Positions 26,961-41,995 of a stretch of 64,000 nt of DNA are shown here, in pieces (the stretch's first letter is position 1; each line of letters begins with the position of its first letter). This DNA comes from Pseudoglutamicibacter cumminsii (GTDB taxonomy: Bacteria; Actinomycetota; Actinomycetes; Actinomycetales; Micrococcaceae). The stretch spans positions 1,488,001-1,552,000 of the forward strand of contig NZ_JAFBCO010000001.1 in the NCBI RefSeq assembly GCF_016907775.1, given 5' to 3'. A program made the translations under genes and the position numbers. The notes below the pieces were generated by a model. The model did not search any database. It was not told the DNA's origin and saw only the letters and a program-made list of their open reading frames with translations.

Positions 26961-27003
26961 CGGCAGGCCGATGCGTACGGTGTTCGTACGCATCGGCCTG
27001 CCG
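26961..27003 (-). terminator. Terminator downstream of accD-accE
   Basis: A perfect 19-bp inverted repeat (26961-26979, 26985-27003) with a five-base loop lies 32 bases after the accE stop. There is no marked T-run. Confidence 0.75.
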
Positions 27004-27035
27004 TAAGGCGGTGGGTTGCGGGCCACCGCTTGAGT

Positions 27036-27283
27036 TTATTTGCGCCGGAAAAGCCCCGGTAGCGTCGTCAACCGTCCGCGGATGGTTGCGGCGCGGCGCA
27101 GGATTTCGCTGCGGGTTGACGGTGGCGCTTGCTCAGCGGCCTGGCGTGACTGAGCCTCTGCAAGGATGACGGCGAACAGCGCCGCGATCTCCTCATCGGT
27201 GGCTTCGCCACGCACCACCCGAAGGTCAGCCGGCTGCGGAGCCGACGTGGTTTGTGGTGCCCAGGAAAAATCTTGCGTGGTGC

Positions 27284-27287
<4 letters not shown>
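27036..27287 (-). CDS. accE: Acyl-CoA carboxylase epsilon subunit
   Basis: 83 residues. The segment [20 protein letters not shown] is the conserved core of the small epsilon subunits that bridge alpha and beta chains in actinobacterial acyl-CoA carboxylases; both flanks are variable, as in the family. It overlaps the accD stop by four bases (GTGA) and ends at a strong hairpin. Confidence 0.85.
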
Positions 27288-28897
<1,610 letters not shown>

Positions 28898-28956
28898 CGC
28901 TTGCGAACTCTCCTTCGTTTTGGTGGAAACCTCTCAAAAAGAAAGGCATCTCGCCC

Positions 28957-29000
28957 ATTCTACGGGGTATTTGCCCTTAAGCATTTGTGGGAGTCCTACA
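28957..29000 (-). promoter_or_regulatory. accD promoter with palindromic operator matching that of accA
   Basis: TGTGGGAGTCCTACA (28986-29000) differs from the accA site by two central bases only. A minus-strand -10 hexamer TAGAAT (28957-28962) lies 23 bases downstream of it. The remaining ~215 bp up to the divergent SDR gene shows nothing else I can name. Confidence 0.6.
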
Positions 29001-29214
29001 AAAACAGGGTAGAAAGCCCGGTCTGTGTCGACGGAATCGTCGATGGCGAGTCGCTCGGACACGTCGGTGACAACTAGTTACTCTCCGGTCACTTGGGCAA
29101 TGTAACCTGGATCACAATGAATCATGTTGGATGCTGAACACCGCCTCAGCGCCCAACGCCATCTCAGCAACGAACACAACGCTGCACCGTTTGTGACCGC
29201 ACCAGGAGGTACAC

Positions 29215-30096
29215 GTGAGCAACCCAACCGCGACCCTCAAAGGCAAAACCATCCTCATGTCCGGAGGATCCCGAGGCATCGGCCTCGCGATCGCTCTTCG
29301 CGCTGCCCGCGACGGCGCGAACATCGCGATTCTCGCAAAAACGGCCGAGCCGCACGCGCACCTTGAAGGCACCGTGCACACCGCAGTCCAAGAGATCAAC
29401 GACGCCGGCGGCCGCGGCCTCGCAATCGTCGGTGACGTGCGCAACGACGATGACATCCAGCACGCGGTCGACGCAACAGTAGAAGAGTTTGGCGGCATCG
29501 ACATCGTGATTAACAACGCCTCCGCGATCAACCTCAGCCCAACGCCGGCGCTCGACATGAAGCGCTTCGACCTCATGCACCAAATCAACATGCGCGGAGC
29601 CTTCGCACTACCGAAAACCGCGTACCCGCACCTCAAGAAGGCCGAGAACCCTCACATCCTCACGCTCTCGCCTCCGTTGAACCTCGACCCCAAATGGGCC
29701 GGCGCACACCTCGGCTACACGATGGCTAAATACGGGATGAGCATGACCACGCTCGGCTTCGCGGCAGAATTCGCGGCAGACGGGATCGCAGCGAACTCAC
29801 TGTGGCCGGCGTCGCTCATCCACACCGCCGCGATCGAAAATCTCCCCGGCGGCGAAGCCATGCTTTCCGGCGCACGCACCCCAGACATCGTCGCCGACGC
29901 CGCACACCACATGCTGACCCAGCCATCACGCACCTTCACCGGCCAATTCCTGACCGACGAAGAAGCGCTCGCCGACGCCGGCGTCACCGACCTCAGCGGC
30001 TACGCCATCAACCCCGACCACCCGCTCACCGCCGACATCTTCCTGACACAAGACCGCATGCCGAAAGGATCGATCTCGCCGATCCCAGGGGAGTGA
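29215..30096 (+). CDS. Short-chain dehydrogenase/reductase, HSDL2-like
   Basis: 293 residues. Rossmann glycine motif SGGSRGIG, the NNAS segment, a catalytic Ser in ILTLSPP and YTMAKYG supplying Tyr and Lys. The sequence INLSPTPALDMKRFDLMHQINMRG is characteristic of the HSDL2/citronellol-dehydrogenase-like branch, which includes no catalytic data that fix a substrate here. GTG start with CAGGAGG seven bases upstream. It diverges from accD and may belong to lipid or terpenoid metabolism; that is a guess from context. Confidence 0.85.
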   Translation: MSNPTATLKGKTILMSGGSRGIGLAIALRAARDGANIAILAKTAEPHAHLEGTVHTAVQEINDAGGRGLAIVGDVRNDDDIQHAVDATVEEFGGIDIVINNASAINLSPTPALDMKRFDLMHQINMRGAFALPKTAYPHLKKAENPHILTLSPPLNLDPKWAGAHLGYTMAKYGMSMTTLGFAAEFAADGIAANSLWPASLIHTAAIENLPGGEAMLSGARTPDIVADAAHHMLTQPSRTFTGQFLTDEEALADAGVTDLSGYAINPDHPLTADIFLTQDRMPKGSISPIPGE

Positions 30097-30199
30097 CATC
30101 GCTCATCTCAGGGGAGTGAGACGCCACGGCGCGATATGTTGATCAAGGTATGTTCTTAGAGGCATCCGACGTCAGATATCAACACAAGTAAAGGCTGAC

Positions 30200-31318
30200 A
30201 TGCACACCCCAGAGCGACTTGAAGCCGACATCATCACCGCCAACGCGCACGCCGAATGGGCGGCGCTGCACGGTTCTGAACGCACATCCGTATGGCCGCG
30301 GCTTATCGTCAAGGACCACACCGAGTCCACGAACGATGACGCGATCGCTCTGCTATCCAGCGGTGAGCTGGGCGGGCCGGACATGCCCGATGCGACCGGA
30401 ACGTTGATCGTCACGCTTGATCAACGCTCGGGTAAAGGCCGGCTGGGCCGCGCGTGGGAAGCTCCCGCGGGTTCAGGGCTCGCGATGACGCTGGTGATTC
30501 AGGCGCCGTCGAGCGTCCCGACCGAATCGCTCGCGATGGCGTCGACGCTCGTAGGGCTCGTGTGGCGGGACGTTCTCGCGGCGTCCACGGCCTCCGATGT
30601 GGGCCTCAAGTGGCCTAACGATGTTCTGGTGGACGGCGAGAAAGTCGCAGGGATTCTCGCGCAGGTTGCACCTTCGTCGCCAGGGCCGCGTGGCGCGGCC
30701 GCTAGCGCGGACGGTGGCAAGACGGGGATCGACAAGACGGGGTTGGCCGATAAGACTGGTTTGGCCGATAAGGCGGGCGTTGCCAACAAGGCTGGCGTCG
30801 CTGACAAGACCGGCGTGGGTGATAAGACCGGCGTCAAAAACGGCATTGACAAGACCGGCACCGCAACTGGGGAACCTACCAATGTGACGCGCGCTGGGGG
30901 CCTCAATCTCGTCGTCGGCATTGGAACTAACCTGACCCAAACCAAAGACGAACTACCGGTGCCAACCGCGACCTCGCTCGCGCTTCACAACTGCATGACC
31001 GACGTTCATCGCCTCATCTCGGCGTTCTGGACCCGCGTGCTCGCAGTGCTCTCCGAATGGCTGCCGGCAGGCGGACCTCTCGACCAGCCGCTGGGTTCGC
31101 TCGGCTGCGCAAGCCTCATCGACGCAACCCGCAAACACTGCGCAACCATCGGAGTGGATGTGCGCGTCCACCTGCCCCAAGACGTCGAAATCACAGGCGT
31201 AGCGCGTGACGTCGACGAATACGGGCACCTCATCGTCGAAGACAGCGCGGGCAAGCGGCACCAGATCTCTGCGGGCGACGTCATCCACGTCCGCCGCAGC
31301 GATGGTCACTATGCCTAA
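30200..31318 (+). CDS. birA: Biotin-[acetyl-CoA carboxylase] ligase with a repeat insertion
   Basis: BirA activates biotin as biotinyl-AMP and transfers it to the carrier Lys of AccA. 372 residues against a usual 260-290 for a ligase without the N-terminal HTH domain; this one starts directly in the catalytic domain (group I, not a repressor). Active-site elements: the biotin loop GKGRLGRAWEAPAGSGL, KWPNDVLVDGEKVAGIL with the catalytic Lys, and GIGTNLTQT. Between GILAQV and GLNLVVGIG sits an extra ~75 residues, mostly tandem six-residue units of the type ADKTGL. The C-terminal SH3-like cap is present. It is ~100 bp after the SDR gene. Confidence 0.93.
   Translation: MHTPERLEADIITANAHAEWAALHGSERTSVWPRLIVKDHTESTNDDAIALLSSGELGGPDMPDATGTLIVTLDQRSGKGRLGRAWEAPAGSGLAMTLVIQAPSSVPTESLAMASTLVGLVWRDVLAASTASDVGLKWPNDVLVDGEKVAGILAQVAPSSPGPRGAAASADGGKTGIDKTGLADKTGLADKAGVANKAGVADKTGVGDKTGVKNGIDKTGTATGEPTNVTRAGGLNLVVGIGTNLTQTKDELPVPTATSLALHNCMTDVHRLISAFWTRVLAVLSEWLPAGGPLDQPLGSLGCASLIDATRKHCATIGVDVRVHLPQDVEITGVARDVDEYGHLIVEDSAGKRHQISAGDVIHVRRSDGHYA
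30716..30859 (+). repeat. Degenerate 18-bp tandem array inside birA
   Basis: About eight copies of an 18-bp unit of the form GACAAGACCGGCGTCGCC (some shortened or padded) run in frame from 30716 to 30859, encoding [D/N]K[T/A]G[L/V]x units. Third-base differences between copies show that the array is not a fresh duplication throughout. Confidence 0.9.
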
Positions 31319-31354
31319 CAGCCGATAACGGCTCACCTGAGTGGAAGAGTAAGA

Positions 31355-31876
31355 ATGGTCCCGCGGAAACTGCTGCACCCCGGCGAAGAGGTTGTGATCC
31401 GAACTCGTCGGCACCCACGTGCGCTGCGCTCCGTGGGGTGGGTTGTGGTGATTGTGACGGTCATCGCCGCGATGCTGGGCGGATTCGCGTGGCGGATTGC
31501 GGAGCTCGGTGACCCGTGGACGTGGATCTCCCGAGTAGCGGTCGTGCTCGTGGCTGTGGCGTGGGGCTTGGCTGTGCTGCGCTGGGTTCTCAGGCCGCTC
31601 TGGATGTGGGTCACGACCCACATCACCCTCACTAACCAGCGTTTCTTTATTCAGCGGGGGCGCACGGTTCAGCATATTCCCGTCCACCAGGTCACCGGGG
31701 TGTGGTTCAAGCCGGTGGATCGCGAGCAGCGCTCGCCGGGGGTTTTGGTCTTGGCAGCTAACGGCCGTGAAGCGACGTTCCGTAACGTTCCGGACGTCGC
31801 CCGGGTTGCGGGGTGCCTCCGGCGCGAAGCTGCGGCTGCGCAGAGGCATATGGTCATGGTGCCGTACGGCATATGA
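31355..31876 (+). CDS. Membrane protein with bacterial PH domain
   Basis: 173 residues. Two transmembrane helices (SVGWVVVIVTVIAAMLGGF and ISRVAVVLVAVAWGLAVL) are followed by a bPH2/DUF304-type domain: HITLTNQRFFIQRG, then IPVHQVTGVWFK. Such proteins are common in actinobacteria next to birA and adenylate cyclase genes; their role is not established. It lies 36 bp after birA, probably the same operon. Confidence 0.85.
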   Translation: MVPRKLLHPGEEVVIRTRRHPRALRSVGWVVVIVTVIAAMLGGFAWRIAELGDPWTWISRVAVVLVAVAWGLAVLRWVLRPLWMWVTTHITLTNQRFFIQRGRTVQHIPVHQVTGVWFKPVDREQRSPGVLVLAANGREATFRNVPDVARVAGCLRREAAAAQRHMVMVPYGI

Positions 31877-32039
31877 ATCGTGGTGCCGTTCGGCATGTGA
31901 GCAGTTGACCGCATCGTGGACATGACGTGATCTTTGGCACATTTTTCGATGCAAGGTGTAAGAATAGAGGGGGTATGTTCTGCCCCAGCCTCCGCATACA
32001 CAACAGCAAACTATCTCTACGGGAAGGACGGTGCTGACA

Positions 32040-33455
32040 GTGAGTCACGAGAACCCATCTGATCGCACCGAAAACCCCGAAGAGTATGCGGCGCTGAGCC
32101 CGGTCCCGCCGCCGTCGTTGAGACCTGTTACCGCGGAAATGAGTAGCGTCGCTCCGGAAGTATCAGATGCCGGCGAGCATGCCGAAGGCGGAGACAAACA
32201 TACTGCGACGGCACAGATGCCGGCCGTAGAAATGCCAGTCGTTTCGGGGCACGTGCCTGTGGCCCAGACCAAGCCGAGCGAACCGGCGATGCCGGTGAGC
32301 GCGTCGAACCCAACTGCATGGGAAGCACTCGATACCCACGCCATCGGGGCCGTCCCTGAGCTTGGCCCGATCACGACGTCGATGCCGGTCTTGGAGACCA
32401 AAACCGAGACCGAGGACGAGGTGCGGGCCGCGGCTCAGCGGCTTGAGATGCGGTTACGGGGTTCGGCACGCACGATGCGCCGCCGCGAGATTGCGGCACA
32501 CGTCGGGGTTTCGCTGCACTCCGCGCGCAAACTGTGGCGTGCTTTGGGGTTGCCGCGGGTTTCGGACGATCAGGTCGCGTTTACGATGCGGGATCAGCGC
32601 GCGCTCGAAACGATGGTCGATCAGGTCCGTCAGAAGCGTTTGTCTGAGGACGCGATGCTCTCGATCGCGCGTTCGATTGGTCAGCTCACGGACCGCATGG
32701 CGATTTGGCAGATCGAGGCGCTTGTTGAGGACCTCGTGGCCACTCACGGGATGAGCGATCTTGAAGCGCGCCGGCAGGTTGTTTTGCTGTTGGACGAGAT
32801 GTTGGATCCGTTGTTGAAAATGGTCAACTATTCGTATCAGCGCAACCTCGCGGCAGCGATTCACCGGCAGGTTTTGCGCGCTGAGTCGGGTTTGCGTTCC
32901 TCGAATGAGTACCGGACGGGTACGGAGGACGATGCGGCGCTTCCGTTGGCGCGGGCGGTCGGCTTTGCTGACATGGTGTCTTTCACGTCGCTTTCTCGCG
33001 GCATGGATGCGCGGCGCTTGGCTCGGTTGGTTCAGAACTTTGAGTCGCGGTGCGCAGCGATCATTTCGACTGGTGGTGGCCGGTTGGTCAAGACCATTGG
33101 CGATGAGGTTCTCTACGTTGCGGAGACGCCGCAGGCTGGCGCTCGGATCGCGTTGACGCTGGCGCGGGCCTTCAGCCCGGAAGAGGATATGCCTGAGGTC
33201 CGTGTGGGCTTGGTGTGGGGCCGTATCTTGTCGCGTTTGGGCGACATTTATGGTGCGACGGTGAACATGGCCGCACGGTTGACGTCGATGGCCGAGCCTG
33301 GCCAGGTTTTGATCGATCCGCTGACGAGCCAGGTTTTGGCCGGCGACGAGCGGTTTGAGATTGAGCAGTTGCCCCCAGTTGAGCTGCAGGGCTTCGGCTC
33401 GGTGACTCCGTCTGAGATGTCGCCGGGGCCTGACGCAATCTTGCCGGTCGACTGA
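32040..33455 (+). CDS. Class III adenylate cyclase
   Basis: About 471 residues making cAMP from ATP. The N-terminal ~120 residues are Pro/Glu/Ala-rich and probably disordered; a middle helical region with an HTH-like segment (IAAHVGVSLHSARKLWRALGL) resembles the regulatory part of Mycobacterium Rv2212/Rv1264-type cyclases. The catalytic domain has the first metal Asp in FADMVSFT, the adenine-selecting Lys and second Asp in VKTIGDEV, and the transition-state Asn/Arg in GATVNMAARL. Two GTGs compete (32031, 32040); AAGGA is better spaced for the second. No membrane helix, so cytosolic. Confidence 0.92.
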   Translation: MSHENPSDRTENPEEYAALSPVPPPSLRPVTAEMSSVAPEVSDAGEHAEGGDKHTATAQMPAVEMPVVSGHVPVAQTKPSEPAMPVSASNPTAWEALDTHAIGAVPELGPITTSMPVLETKTETEDEVRAAAQRLEMRLRGSARTMRRREIAAHVGVSLHSARKLWRALGLPRVSDDQVAFTMRDQRALETMVDQVRQKRLSEDAMLSIARSIGQLTDRMAIWQIEALVEDLVATHGMSDLEARRQVVLLLDEMLDPLLKMVNYSYQRNLAAAIHRQVLRAESGLRSSNEYRTGTEDDAALPLARAVGFADMVSFTSLSRGMDARRLARLVQNFESRCAAIISTGGGRLVKTIGDEVLYVAETPQAGARIALTLARAFSPEEDMPEVRVGLVWGRILSRLGDIYGATVNMAARLTSMAEPGQVLIDPLTSQVLAGDERFEIEQLPPVELQGFGSVTPSEMSPGPDAILPVD

Positions 33456-33508
33456 AGTTCGTGGCATAACGGCCGCGGTTCACGATAAAGCCCGGGTTGA
33501 CGACATAG

Positions 33509-37443
<3,935 letters not shown>

Positions 37444-37544
37444 ACAGAACTCACATACAGACCTCAAAATGCCAACTACGGCAACTGCGCCTAAACTGGT
37501 GCAAGCACTTAAGCCCATCGGGACTTTGAAAGATTGGGAGGGAA

Positions 37545-37841
37545 ATGTCTGGAATCTCACGTGACCAAGTGGCGCACCTAGCGACCCTGGCACACATTGC
37601 CATGACAGAAGAAGAACTCGACAGGATGTCCACAGAGCTCGACGCGATCGTGGACGCCGTCGCCTCAGTCAGCGAAGCCGCAACTGACGACATCTCGGCA
37701 ACCAGCCACCCCATCCCGTTGACCAACGTGATGCGCGAAGACGTCGTCGGCGAAACGCTCACCCAAGCGCAGGCACTCGCCAACGCACCTGATGCTGAAG
37801 ACGGCCGCTTCCGTGTCCCAGCGATCCTGGACGAGGACTGA
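37545..37841 (+). CDS. gatC: Asp-tRNA(Asn)/Glu-tRNA(Gln) amidotransferase subunit C
   Basis: 98 residues; starts SGISRDQVAHLATLAHIAMTE, the usual GatC N-terminus, and ends with FRVPAILDED. GatC wraps around GatA to stabilise GatCAB. GGGAGG lies just upstream of the ATG. First gene of gatCAB; six bases separate it from gatA. Confidence 0.94.
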   Translation: MSGISRDQVAHLATLAHIAMTEEELDRMSTELDAIVDAVASVSEAATDDISATSHPIPLTNVMREDVVGETLTQAQALANAPDAEDGRFRVPAILDED

Positions 37842-37847
37842 TAACCC

Positions 37848-39398
37848 ATGGCAGAGATCTACGAACTTTCCGCATCCGAACTCGCCGCAAAACTGCGTGC
37901 ACGCGAGATCACCAGCGAAGAAGCCGTCAAAGCCCACCTGGACCGCATCGAAAAGCTCGACGGCGTCATCAACGCATACCTGCACGTCAACGCTGAGGAA
38001 GCGCTCGATGTAGCGCGCGAAGTCGACCAGATCCGTGCAGCAGGCGGGGCAGAAGCAGAAGCCCTCCACCCGCTCGCCGGCGTGCCCATCGCAATCAAGG
38101 ACCTCATCGTCACCAAGGGGCAGCCGACCACCGCAGCATCCCGCATGCTTGAAGGCTGGATGAGCCCCTACGACGCGACCGTGATCGCCAAGATCCGCGA
38201 AGCCAAGCTGCCGATGCTCGGCAAGACCAACCTCGACGAATTCGCGATGGGTTCCTCAACCGAATACTCCGCATTCGGCGTGACCCGTAATCCATGGGAC
38301 CTCGACCGCATCCCAGGCGGCTCCGGCGGCGGCTCCGCAGCAGCGGTCGCAGGCCACCTCGCGCCACTCGCCCTCGGAACCGATACCGGCGGATCGATCC
38401 GTCAGCCATCCGCTGTAACCGGCACCGTCGGCGTCAAGCCAACCTACGGTGCGGTCTCCCGCTACGGCGCGATCGCGATGGCATCCTCGCTCGACCAGAT
38501 CGGTCCCGTCGCACGCACCGTGTGGGACGCAGCCGCACTGCAAGAGCTCATCGGCGGCCACGACCCGAAGGACTCGACCTCGCTCGAAGGCGACTCCGAA
38601 GGCCTCATCAAGGCGGCCGAAGAAGGCGCGTCCAGCGACCTCACCGGCGTCAAGGTTGGTGTGATCTCGCAGCTGCGCGGCGGCGAAGGCTTCGAAGACG
38701 GCGTGACCGCATCCTTCGAAGAAACCCTCAAGACCCTCGAAGCGCGCGGCGCCGAAATCGTCGAGGTTGACTGCCCGAACTTCACCTACGCGGTCGGCGC
38801 GTACTACCTCATCATGCCGTCCGAGGTTTCCTCGAACCTCGCCAAGTACGACGGTGTTCGCTTCGGCCTACGCGTCCTCCCAGAGGACGGCCCCATCACG
38901 ATCGAACGTGTCATGGGCGCATCCCGCGCTGCTGGCTTCGGCGACGAAGTTAAGCGCCGCATCATGCTCGGGACCTACGCGCTGTCCGCAGGCTACTACG
39001 ACGCCTACTACGGTTCGGCACAGAAAATCCGTACGCTCATCCAGCGTGACTTTGCGGCCGCATTCGAGAAGGTTGACGTGCTCGTGACCCCAACGGCTCC
39101 GACCGTCGCGTTCAAGATCGGCGAAAAGATCGACAACCCTGTTGCGATGTACCTCAACGACATCGCAACCATCCCAGCGAACCTCGCAGGAATCCCAGGT
39201 ATCTCGATCCCATCCGGGCTCTCCGAAGGCCTCCCAGTAGGCGTTCAGTTCCTCGTGCCAGCCCACGAAGACGCCCGCATGTACCGCATCGCTGCAGCCG
39301 CTGAGGCCGCACTCGAAGAAAGCTACGGCGGCCCGCTTCTAACCCAGGCACCAAACCTGGACGAAGCAGTCGCAGCCCGCGTTCAGGAGGCTAACTAA
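37848..39398 (+). CDS. gatA: Asp-tRNA(Asn)/Glu-tRNA(Gln) amidotransferase subunit A
   Basis: 516 residues of the amidase-signature family; hydrolyses glutamine to provide ammonia for GatB. The catalytic Ser-cisSer-Lys triad is visible: Lys in IAIKDLI, the cis-Ser in GGSGGGSAA and the nucleophile in [12 protein letters not shown]. Two bases separate its stop from gatB. Confidence 0.97.
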   Translation: MAEIYELSASELAAKLRAREITSEEAVKAHLDRIEKLDGVINAYLHVNAEEALDVAREVDQIRAAGGAEAEALHPLAGVPIAIKDLIVTKGQPTTAASRMLEGWMSPYDATVIAKIREAKLPMLGKTNLDEFAMGSSTEYSAFGVTRNPWDLDRIPGGSGGGSAAAVAGHLAPLALGTDTGGSIRQPSAVTGTVGVKPTYGAVSRYGAIAMASSLDQIGPVARTVWDAAALQELIGGHDPKDSTSLEGDSEGLIKAAEEGASSDLTGVKVGVISQLRGGEGFEDGVTASFEETLKTLEARGAEIVEVDCPNFTYAVGAYYLIMPSEVSSNLAKYDGVRFGLRVLPEDGPITIERVMGASRAAGFGDEVKRRIMLGTYALSAGYYDAYYGSAQKIRTLIQRDFAAAFEKVDVLVTPTAPTVAFKIGEKIDNPVAMYLNDIATIPANLAGIPGISIPSGLSEGLPVGVQFLVPAHEDARMYRIAAAAEAALEESYGGPLLTQAPNLDEAVAARVQEAN

Positions 39399-39400
39399 AC

Positions 39401-40894
39401 ATGACAGAGATTGTTGATTTCGACGAAGCCCTGACGCGCTACGAGCCAGTCCTCGGCTTCGAGGTCCACGTCGAGCTGAACACCAAGACCAAGATGTTCT
39501 CCTCGGCACCCAACGAATTCGGTGACGACCCGAACACCAACGTCAACGAAGTCGACCTCGGCCTGCCAGGTGTGCTTCCCGTCGTGAACAAAGCAGGCGT
39601 CGAGTACGCGATCCTGCTCGGCTTGGCACTCAACTGCAACATCGCAGAATACTGCCGCTTTGCCCGCAAAAACTACTTCTACCCGGACACCCCGAAGAAC
39701 TTCCAGACCTCGCAGTACGACGAGCCCATCGCATACGACGGCTACCTCGACATCGAGCTGGACTCCGGGAAGGTCTACCGCGTCGAAATCGAACGCGCAC
39801 ACATGGAAGAAGACGCCGGCAAGCTGACCCACGTGGGTGGCTCCTCCGGCCGAATCCAGGGCGCATCGAGCTCGCTCGTTGACTACAACCGTGCAGGCGT
39901 TCCACTCGTCGAGATCGTGACCCGCCCTATCACGGGTGCCGGCGCGGATGCCCCAGAGCTTGCGCGCAAGTACGTTGAGGTGATCCGCGACATCGTCAAG
40001 GCGCTCGACATCTCGGATGCCCGCATGGAACGCGGCAACGTCCGCTGCGACGCGAACGTTTCGCTCATGCCGATCGGTTCCGAGAAGTTCGGTATCCGCT
40101 CCGAAACCAAGAACGTCAACTCGCTGCGCTCCGTCGAACGTGCCGTTCGTTACGAGATTTCCCGCCACGCCGGAATCCTCGACGCCGGCGAGACCGTGGT
40201 TCAGGAGACCCGCCACTGGCACGAAGACACCCGTACTACGTCGTCGGGTCGTCCGAAGTCCGACGCCGACGACTACCGCTACTTCCCAGAGCCAGACCTC
40301 GTGCCGATCGTCACGACCGCCGACCAGATTGCCGAACTGCGCGAACGCCTTCCGGAGCTGCCAGCCGCGAAGCGTTCCCGCCTCAAGGCTGCGTGGGGCT
40401 TCTCTGACGAAGAGTTCCGCGACATCGTCAACGCCGGCCTCATCGACACGATCGAAGAAACCGAGAAGGCTGGCGCGGACGCATCCGCAGCACGTAAGTG
40501 GTGGATGGGCGAGATTTCCCGCATCGCGAACGAAGCGGACAAGGACGTCACCGAAGTCGGGATCACCCCGGCACACGTCGTAGAGATCGAGAAGCTCATC
40601 GGCGAGAAGAAGATCAACAACAAGATCGCCCGCCAAGTGCTCACCCACGTCGCAGACGGAGAAGGCACACCGGGCGAGATCGTCGAGAAGCGCGGCCTTG
40701 CAGTCGTGTCCGACGACGGCGCGCTGACCGAAGCCGTCGAACAAGCGATGGCCGATAACCCGGACGTGGTCGAAAAGATCAAGGCCGGCAACCAGAAGGT
40801 CATCGGCGCCCTCATGGGACCGATCATGAAGGCGACCCGCGGCCAGGCCGACCCAGGCCGAGTCCGCGAGATCATCCTCGAGAAGATCAACTAA
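39401..40894 (+). CDS. gatB: Asp-tRNA(Asn)/Glu-tRNA(Gln) amidotransferase subunit B
   Basis: 497 residues. GatB phosphorylates and amidates the mischarged tRNA. The cradle domain begins YEPVLGFEVHVELNTKTKMF and carries RVEIERAHMEEDAGKL; the helical and YqeY-like tail domains finish with PGRVREIILEKIN. The tRNA(Asn) gene at 57.7 kb may be one of its substrates, since no asparaginyl-tRNA synthetase gene is seen here. Confidence 0.97.
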   Translation: MTEIVDFDEALTRYEPVLGFEVHVELNTKTKMFSSAPNEFGDDPNTNVNEVDLGLPGVLPVVNKAGVEYAILLGLALNCNIAEYCRFARKNYFYPDTPKNFQTSQYDEPIAYDGYLDIELDSGKVYRVEIERAHMEEDAGKLTHVGGSSGRIQGASSSLVDYNRAGVPLVEIVTRPITGAGADAPELARKYVEVIRDIVKALDISDARMERGNVRCDANVSLMPIGSEKFGIRSETKNVNSLRSVERAVRYEISRHAGILDAGETVVQETRHWHEDTRTTSSGRPKSDADDYRYFPEPDLVPIVTTADQIAELRERLPELPAAKRSRLKAAWGFSDEEFRDIVNAGLIDTIEETEKAGADASAARKWWMGEISRIANEADKDVTEVGITPAHVVEIEKLIGEKKINNKIARQVLTHVADGEGTPGEIVEKRGLAVVSDDGALTEAVEQAMADNPDVVEKIKAGNQKVIGALMGPIMKATRGQADPGRVREIILEKIN

Positions 40895-40900
40895 CCTCAC

Positions 40901-40938
40901 CTGGTCCCCGTCACAACCCAACACGTGACGGGGACCAG
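40901..40938 (+). terminator. gatCAB terminator
   Basis: Perfect 14-bp GC-rich stem (40901-40914, 40925-40938) with a ten-base loop, seven bases after the gatB stop. Confidence 0.75.
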
Positions 40939-41028
40939 CGGTTAACCCACCCGACGCCACCGCCGTCGTCGAGACCCACTGCAACAGGGGCATCACCCCA
41001 GCAGGCGCACCACCCAAGGAGAACGTGC

Positions 41029-41922
41029 ATGAGCAAGCCAACCGTCACCGTCGTGGGGTCCACCAACCTGGACATCACCGCAACCGTGCACCGCCTCCCT
41101 GGGCCGGGCGAAACCCTCCTCGGACGCACGCTCGTGCACTCACCAGGCGGCAAAGGCGGCAACCAGGCGCTCGCAGCTTCCCGCGCAGGCGCCAACGTCC
41201 GGTTCATCACGGCAGTCGGGAGCGACGAAGCCGCACGCGAAGCACACGAGCTCCTCGCCGCGGACGGCGTTGACCTCGACCACGTCCTCGTACGCGAAGA
41301 TGAGCCAACTGGGACCGCGATCATCACTGTCGACCAGGGCGCCGAAAACACGATCATCGTGATCGCAGGGGCCAACCAGCACCTCGACGCTGGAGCCGTC
41401 CAAGCGCGCGCCGCTGCGATCGAAGGCGTCGTCGTCTTGCAAGGCGAAATCCCCGTGACCGGAATCCAGGCAGCCTTCGCGGCAGCAGAGGGCCGCGTCG
41501 TGTTTAATCTCGCGCCCGTCATCGACGTGCCAGCAGACCTGATCCTGCGAGCAGACCCGCTCGTCGTCAACGAACACGAAGGCGCGGGCGCCCTCACGAT
41601 GCTCGGCGGCAACCCGGACGGCCTGAGCGACGAAGAGATCGTGCACGCGCTCAAAGCAGCAGGGGTGCGTTCGGTTGTCATGACGCTCGGAGCCAACGGC
41701 TCCCACGTCATCGACGATGAGGGCGAACACAAAATCCCGGCCCACACCGTAACTCCCGTCGACACGACAGGCGCCGGCGACGCCTACGTGGGCGCCCTCG
41801 CCGCGCGGCTTGCAGCGGGGGACAGCCTCGCCGACGCCGCCGGGTACGCAACCCGCTACGCCGCCGACACCGTGACCCGCGCAGGAGCGCAAGCGTCCTA
41901 CGGTGTTCTGCCCGTACGATGA
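41029..41922 (+). CDS. rbsK: Ribokinase (PfkB family sugar kinase)
   Basis: 297 residues. N-terminal VVGSTNLDITATVHRLPGPGET and GGKGGNQALAASRAGA are the ribokinase substrate-binding signatures; the C-terminal DTTGAGDAYVGAL holds the catalytic Asp and anion hole. It would phosphorylate ribose to ribose 5-phosphate; other pentose or nucleoside kinases of the family cannot be excluded since no ribose transporter is adjacent. AAGGAG upstream of the ATG. Confidence 0.88.
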   Translation: MSKPTVTVVGSTNLDITATVHRLPGPGETLLGRTLVHSPGGKGGNQALAASRAGANVRFITAVGSDEAAREAHELLAADGVDLDHVLVREDEPTGTAIITVDQGAENTIIVIAGANQHLDAGAVQARAAAIEGVVVLQGEIPVTGIQAAFAAAEGRVVFNLAPVIDVPADLILRADPLVVNEHEGAGALTMLGGNPDGLSDEEIVHALKAAGVRSVVMTLGANGSHVIDDEGEHKIPAHTVTPVDTTGAGDAYVGALAARLAAGDSLADAAGYATRYAADTVTRAGAQASYGVLPVR

Positions 41923-41995
41923 AACTGCCAGGTAGCGGTTAAGCCTGAGGCCAAACCCCTGCCGCGAACCAGGTCAGATCTGAAAGGATAGACGC

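Noticed and set aside
30716-30859. CRISPR-like array
   Set aside because: The 18-bp units are contiguous, in frame with birA and have no spacers.
39395-41041. 548-residue minus-strand frame opposite gatB
   Set aside because: Produced by the strong codon bias of gatB; the sense frame has full family motifs.
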